DNA of 9,001 nt from Candidatus Aminicenantota bacterium (GCA_003154255.1 PMCY01000175.1:9439-18439), one strand, 5' to 3'. Numbered from the stretch's first letter, positions 1 to 7,531 are shown. Made by a program: numbers and translations. The notes: generated from the sequence alone by a model not told the origin.

Positions 1-927
1 CGCGCCGGCGTCAAGGGCCGCCGCGATCATGGCTTCGATCTTGTCCGTCGAAATCTGCAGGTGGTCGCGCAGGACGGCATGCTGGGCGTTGAGCATGCCC
101 CCAAAGCGGCGATGGTCGAAGGGTCGGCTCTGGAAGAGGCGCGCGCCCTCGGCCGTCAGGTCGCGGGTCAATAGCGTGCCCTTGAGCAGGCGGCGGTTGT
201 CCACGGGGAGCTTGCCGATCTCGGCCAGAACCGCTTCGGTCAGGGGGCTCTTCAAGTCGAAGCCGGGGATCGCCCGGCGGAGGGCCGCAGCCCCGTCCAG
301 CACGTGGCTTTTGATGAAACCGAGCGTTCCCGTGGTGTCCTTCTTCTGCAGGGAATTGGCCAGGACGAAGGTTCCCAAGGGATTGTCCAGCGGCTCGAAC
401 TTCATCGGCTCGTCGAAGCGGATCCAGACGACGCCGCCGTAGGCCGAGGCGTAGTGATCCATCCGGCCGCCCGGCTCCTTGAATTCGGCGACCTCGGTTT
501 CGAAACCGAGCTCGGCCAAGGCGTGGGGGTCCCGGGCCCGCGGATCGCCCGCGGCTTCGAGGAGGAACTTGTTCCAGGCTACGACCATGGCCGAGGAGCT
601 GGAAGTTCCGGCGTTGATGGGGATGGTGCTGGTCACGCGCACATCCCATCCGGTCAAAGGCAGGCCGGCCCGGCGGTGGATATTGACCGCGCTCTTGAGA
701 TAGTCACGCTTCTTGTCATAAGGCATCTCGGCGGCGGCGTTCAGCTCTTCGCACTCGCCGATATCGGGCATGTCGATGATGATGCGGTTGTCCGCCCGGC
801 GTATCCCGGCGAAGGTGATGCGCAAATCCACGGCGGCGGCGATAATGGCCAGACCGAAGTAATCCTGGTGTTCGCCGAGAAGGCACATGCGGCCGGGCGA
901 GGAGACACGGAGTTCGGAAATATTCAT
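1..927 (-). CDS. Galactokinase-like GHMP-family sugar kinase (C-terminus beyond window)
   Basis: Predicted cytoplasmic ATP-dependent small-molecule kinase, probably of a sugar; I read 309 codons with no stop before the window edge. Residues 11-23 (PGRMCLLGEHQDY) match the N-terminal galactokinase signature, with Glu19, His20 and Asp22 in the sugar-binding positions. The usual Asn of GRxNLIGEH is Cys15 here. Residues 105-113 (NAGTSSSSA) are the GHMP phosphate-binding loop. GGRMDHYAS at 153-161 resembles the galactokinase GIMDQF segment, with Asp157 as likely catalytic base. Galactokinases are usually about 350-430 residues, so most of the protein is present. The ATG at 927-925 directly follows an AAGGAGG-like site. 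The frame stays open upstream to another ATG at 1050, but those 41 codons are Arg/Pro-rich and unlike the family. The gene is divergent from the amidohydrolase. GHMP kinase membership is firm; the substrate could be galactose, another sugar or a sugar acid. Confidence 0.85.
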   Translation of the reverse strand, partial: MNISELRVSSPGRMCLLGEHQDYFGLAIIAAAVDLRITFAGIRRADNRIIIDMPDIGECEELNAAAEMPYDKKRDYLKSAVNIHRRAGLPLTGWDVRVTSTIPINAGTSSSSAMVVAWNKFLLEAAGDPRARDPHALAELGFETEVAEFKEPGGRMDHYASAYGGVVWIRFDEPMKFEPLDNPLGTFVLANSLQKKDTTGTLGFIKSHVLDGAAALRRAIPGFDLKSPLTEAVLAEIGKLPVDNRRLLKGTLLTRDLTAEGARLFQSRPFDHRRFGGMLNAQHAVLRDHLQISTDKIEAMIAAALDAGA

Positions 928-934
928 GCCCTCC

Positions 935-963
935 TTTTTACGCGAACTGGGCGGGAGTGTCAA
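935..963 (-). promoter_or_regulatory. Putative sigma70-like promoter for the GHMP kinase gene
   Basis: On the minus strand a perfect TTGACA (963-958) is followed after 17 nt by TAAAAA (940-935), a 4/6 match to TATAAT. Transcription would begin about 928, at the start codon itself (927). This conflicts with the Shine-Dalgarno-like AAGGAGG that overlaps and follows the -10 box. Either the transcript is leaderless or the true promoter lies further upstream. Confidence 0.4.
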
Positions 964-977
964 ATGAAGCCCCCGGC

Positions 978-1190
978 GCAAACGTCTGTGTTTGCATTCA
1001 CGGGCGATTACGGGGGAACATGATCCGGGGGACCCCGCCGCTGCACGCATCCGTGTCTTTAGGCACTTCTGAGTGCAACGAGCACGGATCCCCAGCCAGT
1101 GCTGGGGCCCCACTCGTTGCACCCGTCCGCGTTCGTATTCGCGGACGAGTACTGAGAATAAAGATCCCCGCAAAGCCGGGGGCCCTTTCT
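978..1190. other. Structured intergenic element with clustered inverted repeats
   Basis: This part of the 307-bp divergent gap holds no convincing gene but many perfect inverted repeats. They are GCAAAC/GTTTGC (978-983/990-995), ATCCGTG/CACGGAT (1049-1055/1083-1089), GCACT/AGTGC (1063-1067/1072-1076), GTGCAACGAG/CTCGTTGCAC (1073-1082/1113-1122), CCCCAGC/GCTGGGG (1090-1096/1101-1107), CGTCCGCG/CGCGGACG (1124-1131/1140-1147) and CCCCG/CGGGG (1166-1170/1177-1181). The 1049/1083 and 1063/1072 pairings compete with the 1073/1113 stem, so an RNA could adopt alternative folds. It could be a small RNA on either strand, a cis-regulatory leader or a dispersed palindromic repeat. I saw no hallmark of tRNA, tmRNA, RNase P, SRP or 6S RNA. 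A 95-codon plus-strand reading frame across it (957-1244) looks incidental. Confidence 0.55.
1166..1190 (+). terminator. Weak terminator-like hairpin closing the structured element
   Basis: CCCCG (1166-1170) can pair with CGGGG (1177-1181) around a 6-nt loop, followed by a pyrimidine-rich stretch ending TTTCT at 1186-1190. The T-run is short and interrupted. It could end a plus-strand RNA from the structured element just before the next promoter, but this is tentative. Confidence 0.22.
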
Positions 1191-1193
1191 CCG

Positions 1194-1223
1194 TTGACAA
1201 AAGCGGCGCTGGAGTCCTATAGT
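1194..1223 (+). promoter_or_regulatory. Strong sigma70-like promoter for the amidohydrolase operon
   Basis: A perfect TTGACA (1194-1199), an 18-nt spacer and TATAGT (1218-1223, 5/6 match to TATAAT) form the best promoter in the window. Initiation about 7 nt after the -10 box falls near 1230, only about 5 nt before the ATG at 1235. The predicted mRNA therefore has almost no 5' leader and no room for a Shine-Dalgarno site. The only GGAG nearby (1211-1214) lies inside the promoter spacer. Confidence 0.6.
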
Positions 1224-1234
1224 GAATCGGCGCC

Positions 1235-2953
1235 ATGTTCGTAAGAATAGATTCCCCTTCGCGGACCCGGTTCACGACCGGGTCGGCAATCATTTTTGTC
1301 TTCGGCCTGGCGGCCGCGGTTTTTGTCGGCGGATGCAAAGGAACGGGACTCATGGCCGAGATGATGCTGGTCAATGGAAGAATTTATACGGTCGACGCGC
1401 GGAACCCTTGGGCCGAAGCGGTCGCCGTGCGCGGAGGCCGGATCGCGGCGGTCGGCACGACGGCGGAAATCCGCCGCCTGGCCGGTCCGGAAACCCGGGT
1501 GCTCGATTTGAAGGGAGCCTTCGTATTGCCGGGATTCATCGACAGCCACGTCCATTTCATCAACGGCGGGTTGTCGCTCCTCAGCGTCCAGCTCCGTGAC
1601 GCCCGGAGCAAGGCCGAATTCATCGCCCGAATCGCCGCCAAGGCCGGGGAGCTGCCCAAAGGGGAATGGATTCTCAACGGCGACTGGGACCACCAGTCGT
1701 TCGATCCGGTCGAGCTGCCGCGGAAGGAATGGATCGATGCCGCGACTCCCGATCACCCCGTCTGCGTCAATCGCCTGGACGGGCACATGGTCCTCTGCAA
1801 CAGCTTGGCCCTGAAGAGGGGCGGCGTGACCCGGGCGACCCCGGCCCCTCCCGGCGGAGAGATTGTCCGGGACGCGGTCACCGGCGAGCCGACCGGGATT
1901 CTCAAAGACGCGGCCATGGACCTGGTTTTCCGCGAAGTCCCGGAATCGACTCCCGCCCAGACGCGCCGGGCGGCTGAGGCGGCCCTGGACTATGCCGCGG
2001 AGCGCGGTGTGACGTCCGTGCATGACGTCTCGGGCGAGGCCGGGATCGGCGTCTATCAGGACCTGCGCCGGGAAGGACGCCTGACGACCCGCATCTATTA
2101 TTATGTTCCCGTCACGACCGTGGACGAGGTTCTGCGCACGGGTTTGAAAAACGGTTTCGGCGACGAGACCGTCCGGTTCGCCGGATTGAAGGGCTTTGCC
2201 GACGGCTCCCTGGGTTCGGCCACGGCCTATTTCTTCGAGCCATACGCGGATGAGCCGGAAAAATCCGGTCTCTTGAACGAGGAGATGTTCCCCGCGGGGA
2301 TCATGGAGAAACGGGTCCGGGCCGCCGACCGGGGCGGCCTGCAAGTCGCTATTCACGCCATCGGCGACCGGGCCAATGCCGTCGTCCTGGACATCTTCGA
2401 GAAGTCCGCCGACGGGCTTCCGGGGCGCGACCGGCGTTTCCGCATCGAGCACGCCCAGCACATCCGGCCGGCCGATTTCGCCCGCTTTGCCAGGCTGAAG
2501 ATCATCGCCTCGGTTCAACCCTATCATGCCATCGACGACGGGCGCTGGGCGGAAAAGAAGATCGGCCCCCAACGAACCCGGACGACCTACCCGTTCAAAT
2601 CCTTTCTCGCCGCCGGCGTCCGCCTGGCCTTCGGCTCGGATTGGCCGGTCGCTCCCATGGACCCGATCCTGGGCATCTATGCCGCCGTGACCCGGCGGAC
2701 CCTCGATGAAAAAAATCCCGGCGGATGGGTGCCGGAGCAGAAGATCCCGCTCCAAGCGGCCATCCGCGCCTATACGACCGAGGCCGCTTTCGCCGAATTC
2801 GCCGAGGAGTCGAAAGGCGCGGTCAAGACCGGCTTCCTGGCGGATTTCGCTGTCCTGGACCGGAACTTGTTCGATATCCGGCCGGAAGAGATCCGTTCGG
2901 TCCGTGTCCTGCGCACGATCTGCGCCGGAAAGACGGTTTACGAGGCCCGATGA
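1235..2953 (+). CDS. Predicted lipoprotein amidohydrolase, YtcJ-like metal-dependent hydrolase
   Basis: A 572-residue metal-dependent hydrolase of the Amidohydro_3/YtcJ group, whose members cleave amide-type bonds; the substrate is unknown. The N-terminus has a basic region with Arg4, Arg10 and Arg12, a hydrophobic stretch at 18-31, and a lipobox VGGC with Cys34. This predicts lipidation and anchoring outside the cytoplasm; Lys35 at +2 is not an inner-membrane retention signal. The enzyme then starts with a small beta domain (LVNGRIYTVDA). It continues through the HxH metal motif His105/His107, Lys319 in LKGFADGSLGS, His374 in AIHAIGDRA, His406 in RIEHAQ and Asp469 in GSDWPV, all typical of the family. 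The length fits YtcJ proteins plus a signal peptide. The start is supported by the signal peptide; a start at Met40 or Met43 would give a cytoplasmic enzyme. No Shine-Dalgarno site precedes it. The stop overlaps the next start (ATGA). Confidence 0.88.
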   Translation: MFVRIDSPSRTRFTTGSAIIFVFGLAAAVFVGGCKGTGLMAEMMLVNGRIYTVDARNPWAEAVAVRGGRIAAVGTTAEIRRLAGPETRVLDLKGAFVLPGFIDSHVHFINGGLSLLSVQLRDARSKAEFIARIAAKAGELPKGEWILNGDWDHQSFDPVELPRKEWIDAATPDHPVCVNRLDGHMVLCNSLALKRGGVTRATPAPPGGEIVRDAVTGEPTGILKDAAMDLVFREVPESTPAQTRRAAEAALDYAAERGVTSVHDVSGEAGIGVYQDLRREGRLTTRIYYYVPVTTVDEVLRTGLKNGFGDETVRFAGLKGFADGSLGSATAYFFEPYADEPEKSGLLNEEMFPAGIMEKRVRAADRGGLQVAIHAIGDRANAVVLDIFEKSADGLPGRDRRFRIEHAQHIRPADFARFARLKIIASVQPYHAIDDGRWAEKKIGPQRTRTTYPFKSFLAAGVRLAFGSDWPVAPMDPILGIYAAVTRRTLDEKNPGGWVPEQKIPLQAAIRAYTTEAAFAEFAEESKGAVKTGFLADFAVLDRNLFDIRPEEIRSVRVLRTICAGKTVYEAR

Positions 2954-3612
2954 GTCCGGCCGACCTCTTTCCCCCCGCTCCCGGGCACATCGGGACGGAT
3001 GAATCCGGAAAAGGGGATTATTTCGGGCCGCTCGTCATCGCCGGCTTCTATTGCCCCGACGACCAGGTGCCGCTTTTACGCGAACTGGGCGTGCGGGACA
3101 GCAAGGCCATTTCGGACAACCGGGTCCGCGAGATCGCCGCGGCCCTGCGGGAGGGAACGATCCATTCCCTCGTCGTCATCGGTCCCGAGAAATACAACGA
3201 GCTCTACGCCAAATTCCGAAACCTGAACAAACTGTTGGCCTGGGGACATGCCCGGGTCATCGAGAACATCCTCTCCCGGGTCGATTGTGCCCAGGCCATC
3301 ACCGACCAATTCGGCGACGAGCGCTTCGTCCTGAACGCCTTGATGCAGAAGGGCCGGACGATTGATCTCGTCCAGCGGCCGCGCGGGGAGGAGGACATTG
3401 CCGTGGCCGCCGCCTCCGTGCTGGCCCGGGCGGAATTCATCCGCCGGCTCGAAGATTTGTCCGGCGAATGGGGCGTCGATCTACATAAAGGCGCCGGCCC
3501 GCCGGTCGAAGCGGCGGCCGCCGCTTTTCTCCGGCGCCACGGCCCGGACGCCTTGCCCAAAGTGGCCAAGATGCACTTCAAGACCACGGAAAAAGTCCTG
3601 CGGCTCGTTTGA
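2950..3612 (+). CDS. rnhC: Ribonuclease HIII, short form without N-terminal domain
   Basis: A 220-residue endonuclease expected to cut the RNA strand of RNA-DNA hybrids such as primers and R-loops. The segment GTDESGKGDYFGP (15-27) is the RNase HIII form of the type 2 RNase H motif, with catalytic Asp17 and Glu18. Asp119 in ITDQFGDE, and probably Glu147 ahead of AVAAASVLAR, complete the acidic active site. The C-terminal AKMHFKTTEK (206-215) is also typical of RNase HIII. Family members are usually near 300 residues with an N-terminal TBP-like substrate-binding domain; only about 14 residues precede the catalytic motif here. The ATG at 2950 overlaps the upstream stop (ATGA) and has GAGG at 2942-2945. 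A reading frame continuing back to 2725 only shadows the amidohydrolase. It is translationally coupled to its neighbour and followed after 20 bp by the tRNA-editing gene. RNase HII is the alternative, but the motifs favour HIII. Confidence 0.88.
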   Translation: MSPADLFPPAPGHIGTDESGKGDYFGPLVIAGFYCPDDQVPLLRELGVRDSKAISDNRVREIAAALREGTIHSLVVIGPEKYNELYAKFRNLNKLLAWGHARVIENILSRVDCAQAITDQFGDERFVLNALMQKGRTIDLVQRPRGEEDIAVAAASVLARAEFIRRLEDLSGEWGVDLHKGAGPPVEAAAAAFLRRHGPDALPKVAKMHFKTTEKVLRLV

Positions 3613-3623
3613 ACCCGGGACCG

Positions 3624-3629
3624 GGAGGA
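3624..3629 (+). promoter_or_regulatory. Ribosome binding site fixing the alanyl-tRNA editing gene start
   Basis: GGAGGA lies 3-4 nt before the ATG at 3633. It supports that start over the in-frame TTG at 3609, which would overlap the rnhC stop and add eight Gly/Pro-rich residues. Confidence 0.7.
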
Positions 3630-3632
3630 CCG

Positions 3633-4829
3633 ATGGACGTGACGACGGGCCCGACCAAGCGCCTCTTTTTCGAAGACTCCGGCATCCTGGAATTCGACGC
3701 CCGGGTGGTCGAACGGCGGCTTTGGGAAGGGAAGCCCGCCGTCATTCTCGACCGGACGGCTTTCTACGCTGAATCCGGAGGCCAACCCTGGGACCGGGGG
3801 ACGCTCGGCGGAGTGCCCGTGCTGAAAGTGATCGAAGACGGTGATGATCTCGTCCACGTCCTGGAGCGGCCCTTGGCCGCCGACGACGTCCGCGGCGCGG
3901 TCGATGGGAACCGGCGCCTCGATCATATGCAGCAGCACTCCGGCCAACACGTCCTATCCCAGGCGTTCCTCGAAGTCCTCAACGGCGAGACGCGGTCGTT
4001 TCACATGGGGGAGACGTCTTCGACTCTGGAAATTGGAATCGCCGCGGCGACCGACGAGGCCCTGGAGCGGGTCGAGCGCAGGGCCAACGCCGTCGTCGTC
4101 CAGGACCGGCCGGTTCGGACCTACTTCGTTGAGCCGGAGCGGATCGGCGAAGTCCCCCTGCGCCGTCCCCCCAAGGTCTCGGGCACGATCCGGGTCGTGG
4201 AGATCGAGGACTTCGACTATTCCGCCTGCGGCGGGACGCACGTCCATCGCACGGGCGAGATCGGGACGATCAAAATTACGGCACTTGAAAAAATCCGGGG
4301 CAATTTGCGTTTTACGTTTCTGTGCGGCGGGAGGGCCCTGGCCGACTACCAGCTCAAGAATCTCCTCGTCCGCGAACTGACCGGCAAATTCAACGTCCCC
4401 GCCGCCGAACTTCCGGGAATCGTGGACAAGCTGGCCGGCGAACTGAAAGCCACCCGCAAAGCCCTGCGGGACGCGGAAGAGCGGGCCGCGGCTTTGGAAG
4501 CCCGGGATCTCGCCGGCCGGGCCCGCGGCCCGATCATTGCCGGCGTTTTTCCGGATCGGTCGCCCGAAGCCGTCCGGGCTCTGGCCCTGAATCTGATCCG
4601 GATGGGGACGTACATCGTGCTGCTGGCCTGCCGAACTGAAGCCCGCAGCCATCTCGTTCTGGCGCGTTCGGAATCCCTGGACGTCGACCTGCGGACGCTG
4701 GTTCCCGTATTAGGGCCCATGGTCCAGGGAAAAGGCGGGGGAAGTCCGGCTCTCGTCCAGATCGCCGGGGAGCGGGGAGCGGATCTGGACGCCGCCCTTC
4801 TCCGGGCCGAGGAATTCGTCCGGGGCTGA
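3633..4829 (+). CDS. Alanyl-tRNA editing protein, long AlaX type with DHHA1 domain
   Basis: A 398-residue free-standing homologue of the AlaRS editing region. Such proteins hydrolyse Ser- or Gly-tRNA(Ala) in trans to prevent mistranslation. An N-terminal beta-barrel-like domain (about 10-95, with TAFYAESGGQPWDRG at 42-56) precedes the editing domain. Its zinc ligands are visible as HxxxH (His102, His106, in HSGQH) and CxxxH (Cys199, His203, in CGGTH). A charged helical, probably coiled-coil stretch (about 262-295) leads to a DHHA1-type C-terminal domain containing a GKGGGSPALVQIAG motif at 366-379. No aminoacylation domain is present, so this is not a full AlaRS. The length fits long AlaX proteins. 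It is the third gene of the unit, 20 bp after rnhC, and converges on the permease operon with only 6 bp between the stops. Family assignment is firm; the favoured mischarged substrate cannot be read from sequence. Confidence 0.9.
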   Translation: MDVTTGPTKRLFFEDSGILEFDARVVERRLWEGKPAVILDRTAFYAESGGQPWDRGTLGGVPVLKVIEDGDDLVHVLERPLAADDVRGAVDGNRRLDHMQQHSGQHVLSQAFLEVLNGETRSFHMGETSSTLEIGIAAATDEALERVERRANAVVVQDRPVRTYFVEPERIGEVPLRRPPKVSGTIRVVEIEDFDYSACGGTHVHRTGEIGTIKITALEKIRGNLRFTFLCGGRALADYQLKNLLVRELTGKFNVPAAELPGIVDKLAGELKATRKALRDAEERAAALEARDLAGRARGPIIAGVFPDRSPEAVRALALNLIRMGTYIVLLACRTEARSHLVLARSESLDVDLRTLVPVLGPMVQGKGGGSPALVQIAGERGADLDAALLRAEEFVRG

Positions 4830-4832
4830 AAC

Positions 4833-4848
4833 GCGCTACTCGTAGCGC
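4833..4848. terminator. Palindrome at a convergent gene junction, possible bidirectional terminator
   Basis: GCGCTAC (4833-4839) and GTAGCGC (4842-4848) are perfect inverted repeats 2 nt apart, giving a 6-bp stem with a CTCG loop in RNA of either strand. The palindrome begins 3 bp after the alanyl-tRNA editing stop codon and includes the TAG stop of the permease gene. No U-tract follows on the plus strand, and on the minus strand only GTTTCAG follows. Termination activity is therefore uncertain. Confidence 0.35.
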
Positions 4849-6079
4849 AGCGAGACGATCGGATCGACGCGGGCCGCCTTCTGGGCCGGGAAGAGGCCGA
4901 AGAAGAGCCCGACCGAGACGGAGACGAACAAGCCCATGACGACGGACCAGGGTGAGACGGAGGCCGGCAAGGGCGTGACGGCCCGGACCAGAAAAGCGAT
5001 CCCGAACCCGAAGAGAGTGCCCAACAGCCCGCCTAATCCGGTCAGGACCATGGCTTCGATCAGGAACTGCTTCATGATGTCTTTGGAGAGGGCCCCGAGG
5101 GCCTTGCGGATGCCGATCTCCCGGGTTCTTTCCTTGGCCGCCACCAGCATGATGTTCATGACTCCGATGCCGCCCACGAGCAGGCCGATCGAGGACAGGA
5201 TGGTCATGACCAGATAGGCCGCCCCGGTGATCTGGTTGTAAAGGTCGAGAATCGTGTCCATGGTGAAGACGACAAAATCGTTGGGCTTGCCGAAGGCCAC
5301 CTTGCGTCGCTGGCGGAGCTTGGCCGTGACCTGATCGATGGTCTCGGCCAGCGTTCCGGTCGTCTTGGGAACGATTCCGAATTCGATGGTGGTGGGGTCG
5401 TAGGGAAAGTATTTCCGCAGGGTCGTGATGGGGATGCCGACGAAGTTGTCCCGGCTCTGGCCGAACATCTGGCCGCGCTTGTTGAGAACGCCGACGACGA
5501 TGAAGTTTTCCGGGCCGACGCGGATCTCCCGGCCGATCGGGCTCATGTGGGGGAAGAGGATCTCGGCCAGCTCGAAGCCCAGGAGGCAGACCCGGGCGCT
5601 GTGGGTGATCTCGGCCGTGGTCAGAAAGCGGCCTTCCTTGGGCATATAGATCGAGTAGACAATGGGGAAGTTCTCGTTCATGCCGATGATCATCGAGCTG
5701 TCGCTCTTCTCGTTCTGGTACTTGATCTCGACGGTCTCGAAGACGCTAGGCGTGAGGTTGATGGCCACGGCTTTAACCAGGGGGCATTCCTTTTCGATGG
5801 CCAAACCGTCCTCGTAGGTCAGGTCCTTTCGTTTTCTCTCCTCGTCCGTCAGGCGGCCCATCCGGACCGGATCGAACTTGTGGACCAGAACCAGCTCCGA
5901 ACCGGCCGACTGGAGCTCCTTGCGGAACGATCCGTTCAGGCCCTGGATGATGGAGACCATGCCGATGACGGTCATGACCCCGATGAGGATGCCGAGCAGT
6001 GTCAGGAACGAACGCAGCTTGTGGGTCCGCAGAGAGTCGAAGGCCATGCCCAGGATTTCCTTGAAGATGCCGTGGCGGA

Positions 6080-6083
<4 letters not shown>
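4836..6083 (-). CDS. MacB/FtsX-type ABC transporter permease (second of tandem pair)
   Basis: A 415-residue inner-membrane subunit of a type VII (MacB-like) ABC transporter, a group that uses cytoplasmic ATP hydrolysis to drive periplasmic movements for export or lipoprotein extraction. One membrane segment at about 24-46 is followed by a large periplasmic MacB_PCD-type domain (about 50-280). Three C-terminal segments follow at about 288-314, 340-368 and 378-400. Between segments 2 and 3 lies the conserved ERTREIGIRKALGA loop (318-331), which contacts the ATPase in this family. No nucleotide-binding domain is fused, unlike full MacB of about 650 residues. The ATG overlaps the upstream permease stop by 4 bp (ATGA) and has a GAGG site (6095-6092) within that gene. 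It is paralogous to its neighbour (GKPNDF against GKPDDF), which suggests a heterodimer. No partner ATPase is encoded in the window. Confidence 0.9.
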
Positions 6084-7315
<1,232 letters not shown>

Positions 7316-7335
7316 GTCCGTTCCGAAAGTGGATT

Positions 7336-7365
7336 ATTGTACAGGAATTGATACGCAAATGCGAA
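7336..7365 (-). promoter_or_regulatory. Putative promoter for the permease operon
   Basis: On the minus strand TACAAT (7341-7336, 5/6 match) has TTCGCA (7365-7360, 4/6) 18 nt upstream. Initiation near 7329 would give a leader of about 14 nt before the ATG at 7315. The -35 match is weak. Confidence 0.4.
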
Positions 7366-7410
7366 AAAAAGGTTTTCCCGACCAACGATTGTCTATCCCC
7401 GCCATAATTC

Positions 7411-7439
7411 TTGACATGGCCGTCGTTTGTAAACAAAAT
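7411..7439 (+). promoter_or_regulatory. Putative promoter for the beta-barrel protein / rluB unit
   Basis: A perfect TTGACA (7411-7416) is followed after 17 nt by CAAAAT (7434-7439, 4/6 match to TATAAT). Initiation near 7446 would give a leader of about 137 nt before the ATG at 7583. It faces away from the permease promoter about 45 bp to its left. Confidence 0.5.
7426..7437. promoter_or_regulatory. Small inverted repeat overlapping the -10 region, possible operator
   Basis: TTTGT (7426-7430) and ACAAA (7433-7437) are inverted around AA, covering the spacer end and most of the putative -10 box. Such placement suits a repressor site, but the 5-bp A/T-rich arms may be chance. Confidence 0.25.
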
Positions 7440-7493
7440 GAAGTTCGGAGCAGCGTGTGGAATTTGGCCATTCCGGCGAAGGAACTTGTGCTC

Positions 7494-7531
7494 CCGTGTC
7501 TTTCCTGATTTCCGCGGATCGGAGAACACGG
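7494..7531 (+). other. Possible hairpin in the leader of the beta-barrel gene
   Basis: CCGTGT (7494-7499) pairs with ACACGG (7526-7531). An inner stem, TTCCG (7510-7514) with CGGAG (7520-7524, one G-T wobble), closes a 5-nt loop. The rest of the 267-bp gap between the divergent genes holds the promoters described and no gene that I can support. The hairpin lies well before the ribosome binding site and its role is unknown. Confidence 0.25.

Noticed and set aside
304..1023. A 239-codon plus-strand open frame opposite the GHMP kinase
   Set aside because: It is antisense to the galactokinase-like motifs on the minus strand and has no recognisable domain.
928..1050. Upstream in-frame extension of the kinase to an ATG at 1050
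   Set aside because: The added residues are Arg/Pro-rich and unlike kinase N-termini, while AAGGAGG immediately before 927 supports the shorter form.
978..1190. Reading the intergenic hairpins as a CRISPR array or a known housekeeping RNA
   Set aside because: There are no regularly spaced identical repeats, and I saw no signature of tRNA, tmRNA, RNase P, SRP or 6S RNA.
957..1244. A 95-codon plus-strand open frame across the structured intergenic region
   Set aside because: It is made mostly of palindromic sequence, runs through a promoter into the next gene start, and has no ribosome binding site.
1217..2755. A 512-codon minus-strand open frame opposite the amidohydrolase
   Set aside because: It lies wholly antisense to a gene with clear family motifs. 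Its translation shows no recognisable domain and is the Gly/Arg/Asp/Pro-rich type expected opposite GC-rich genes.
2725..2949. N-terminal extension of rnhC that could have supplied the missing domain
   Set aside because: It is out of frame within the conserved C-terminus of the amidohydrolase, and the sequence does not look like a TBP-like domain. ATG at 2950 with GAGG and the ATGA overlap is preferred.
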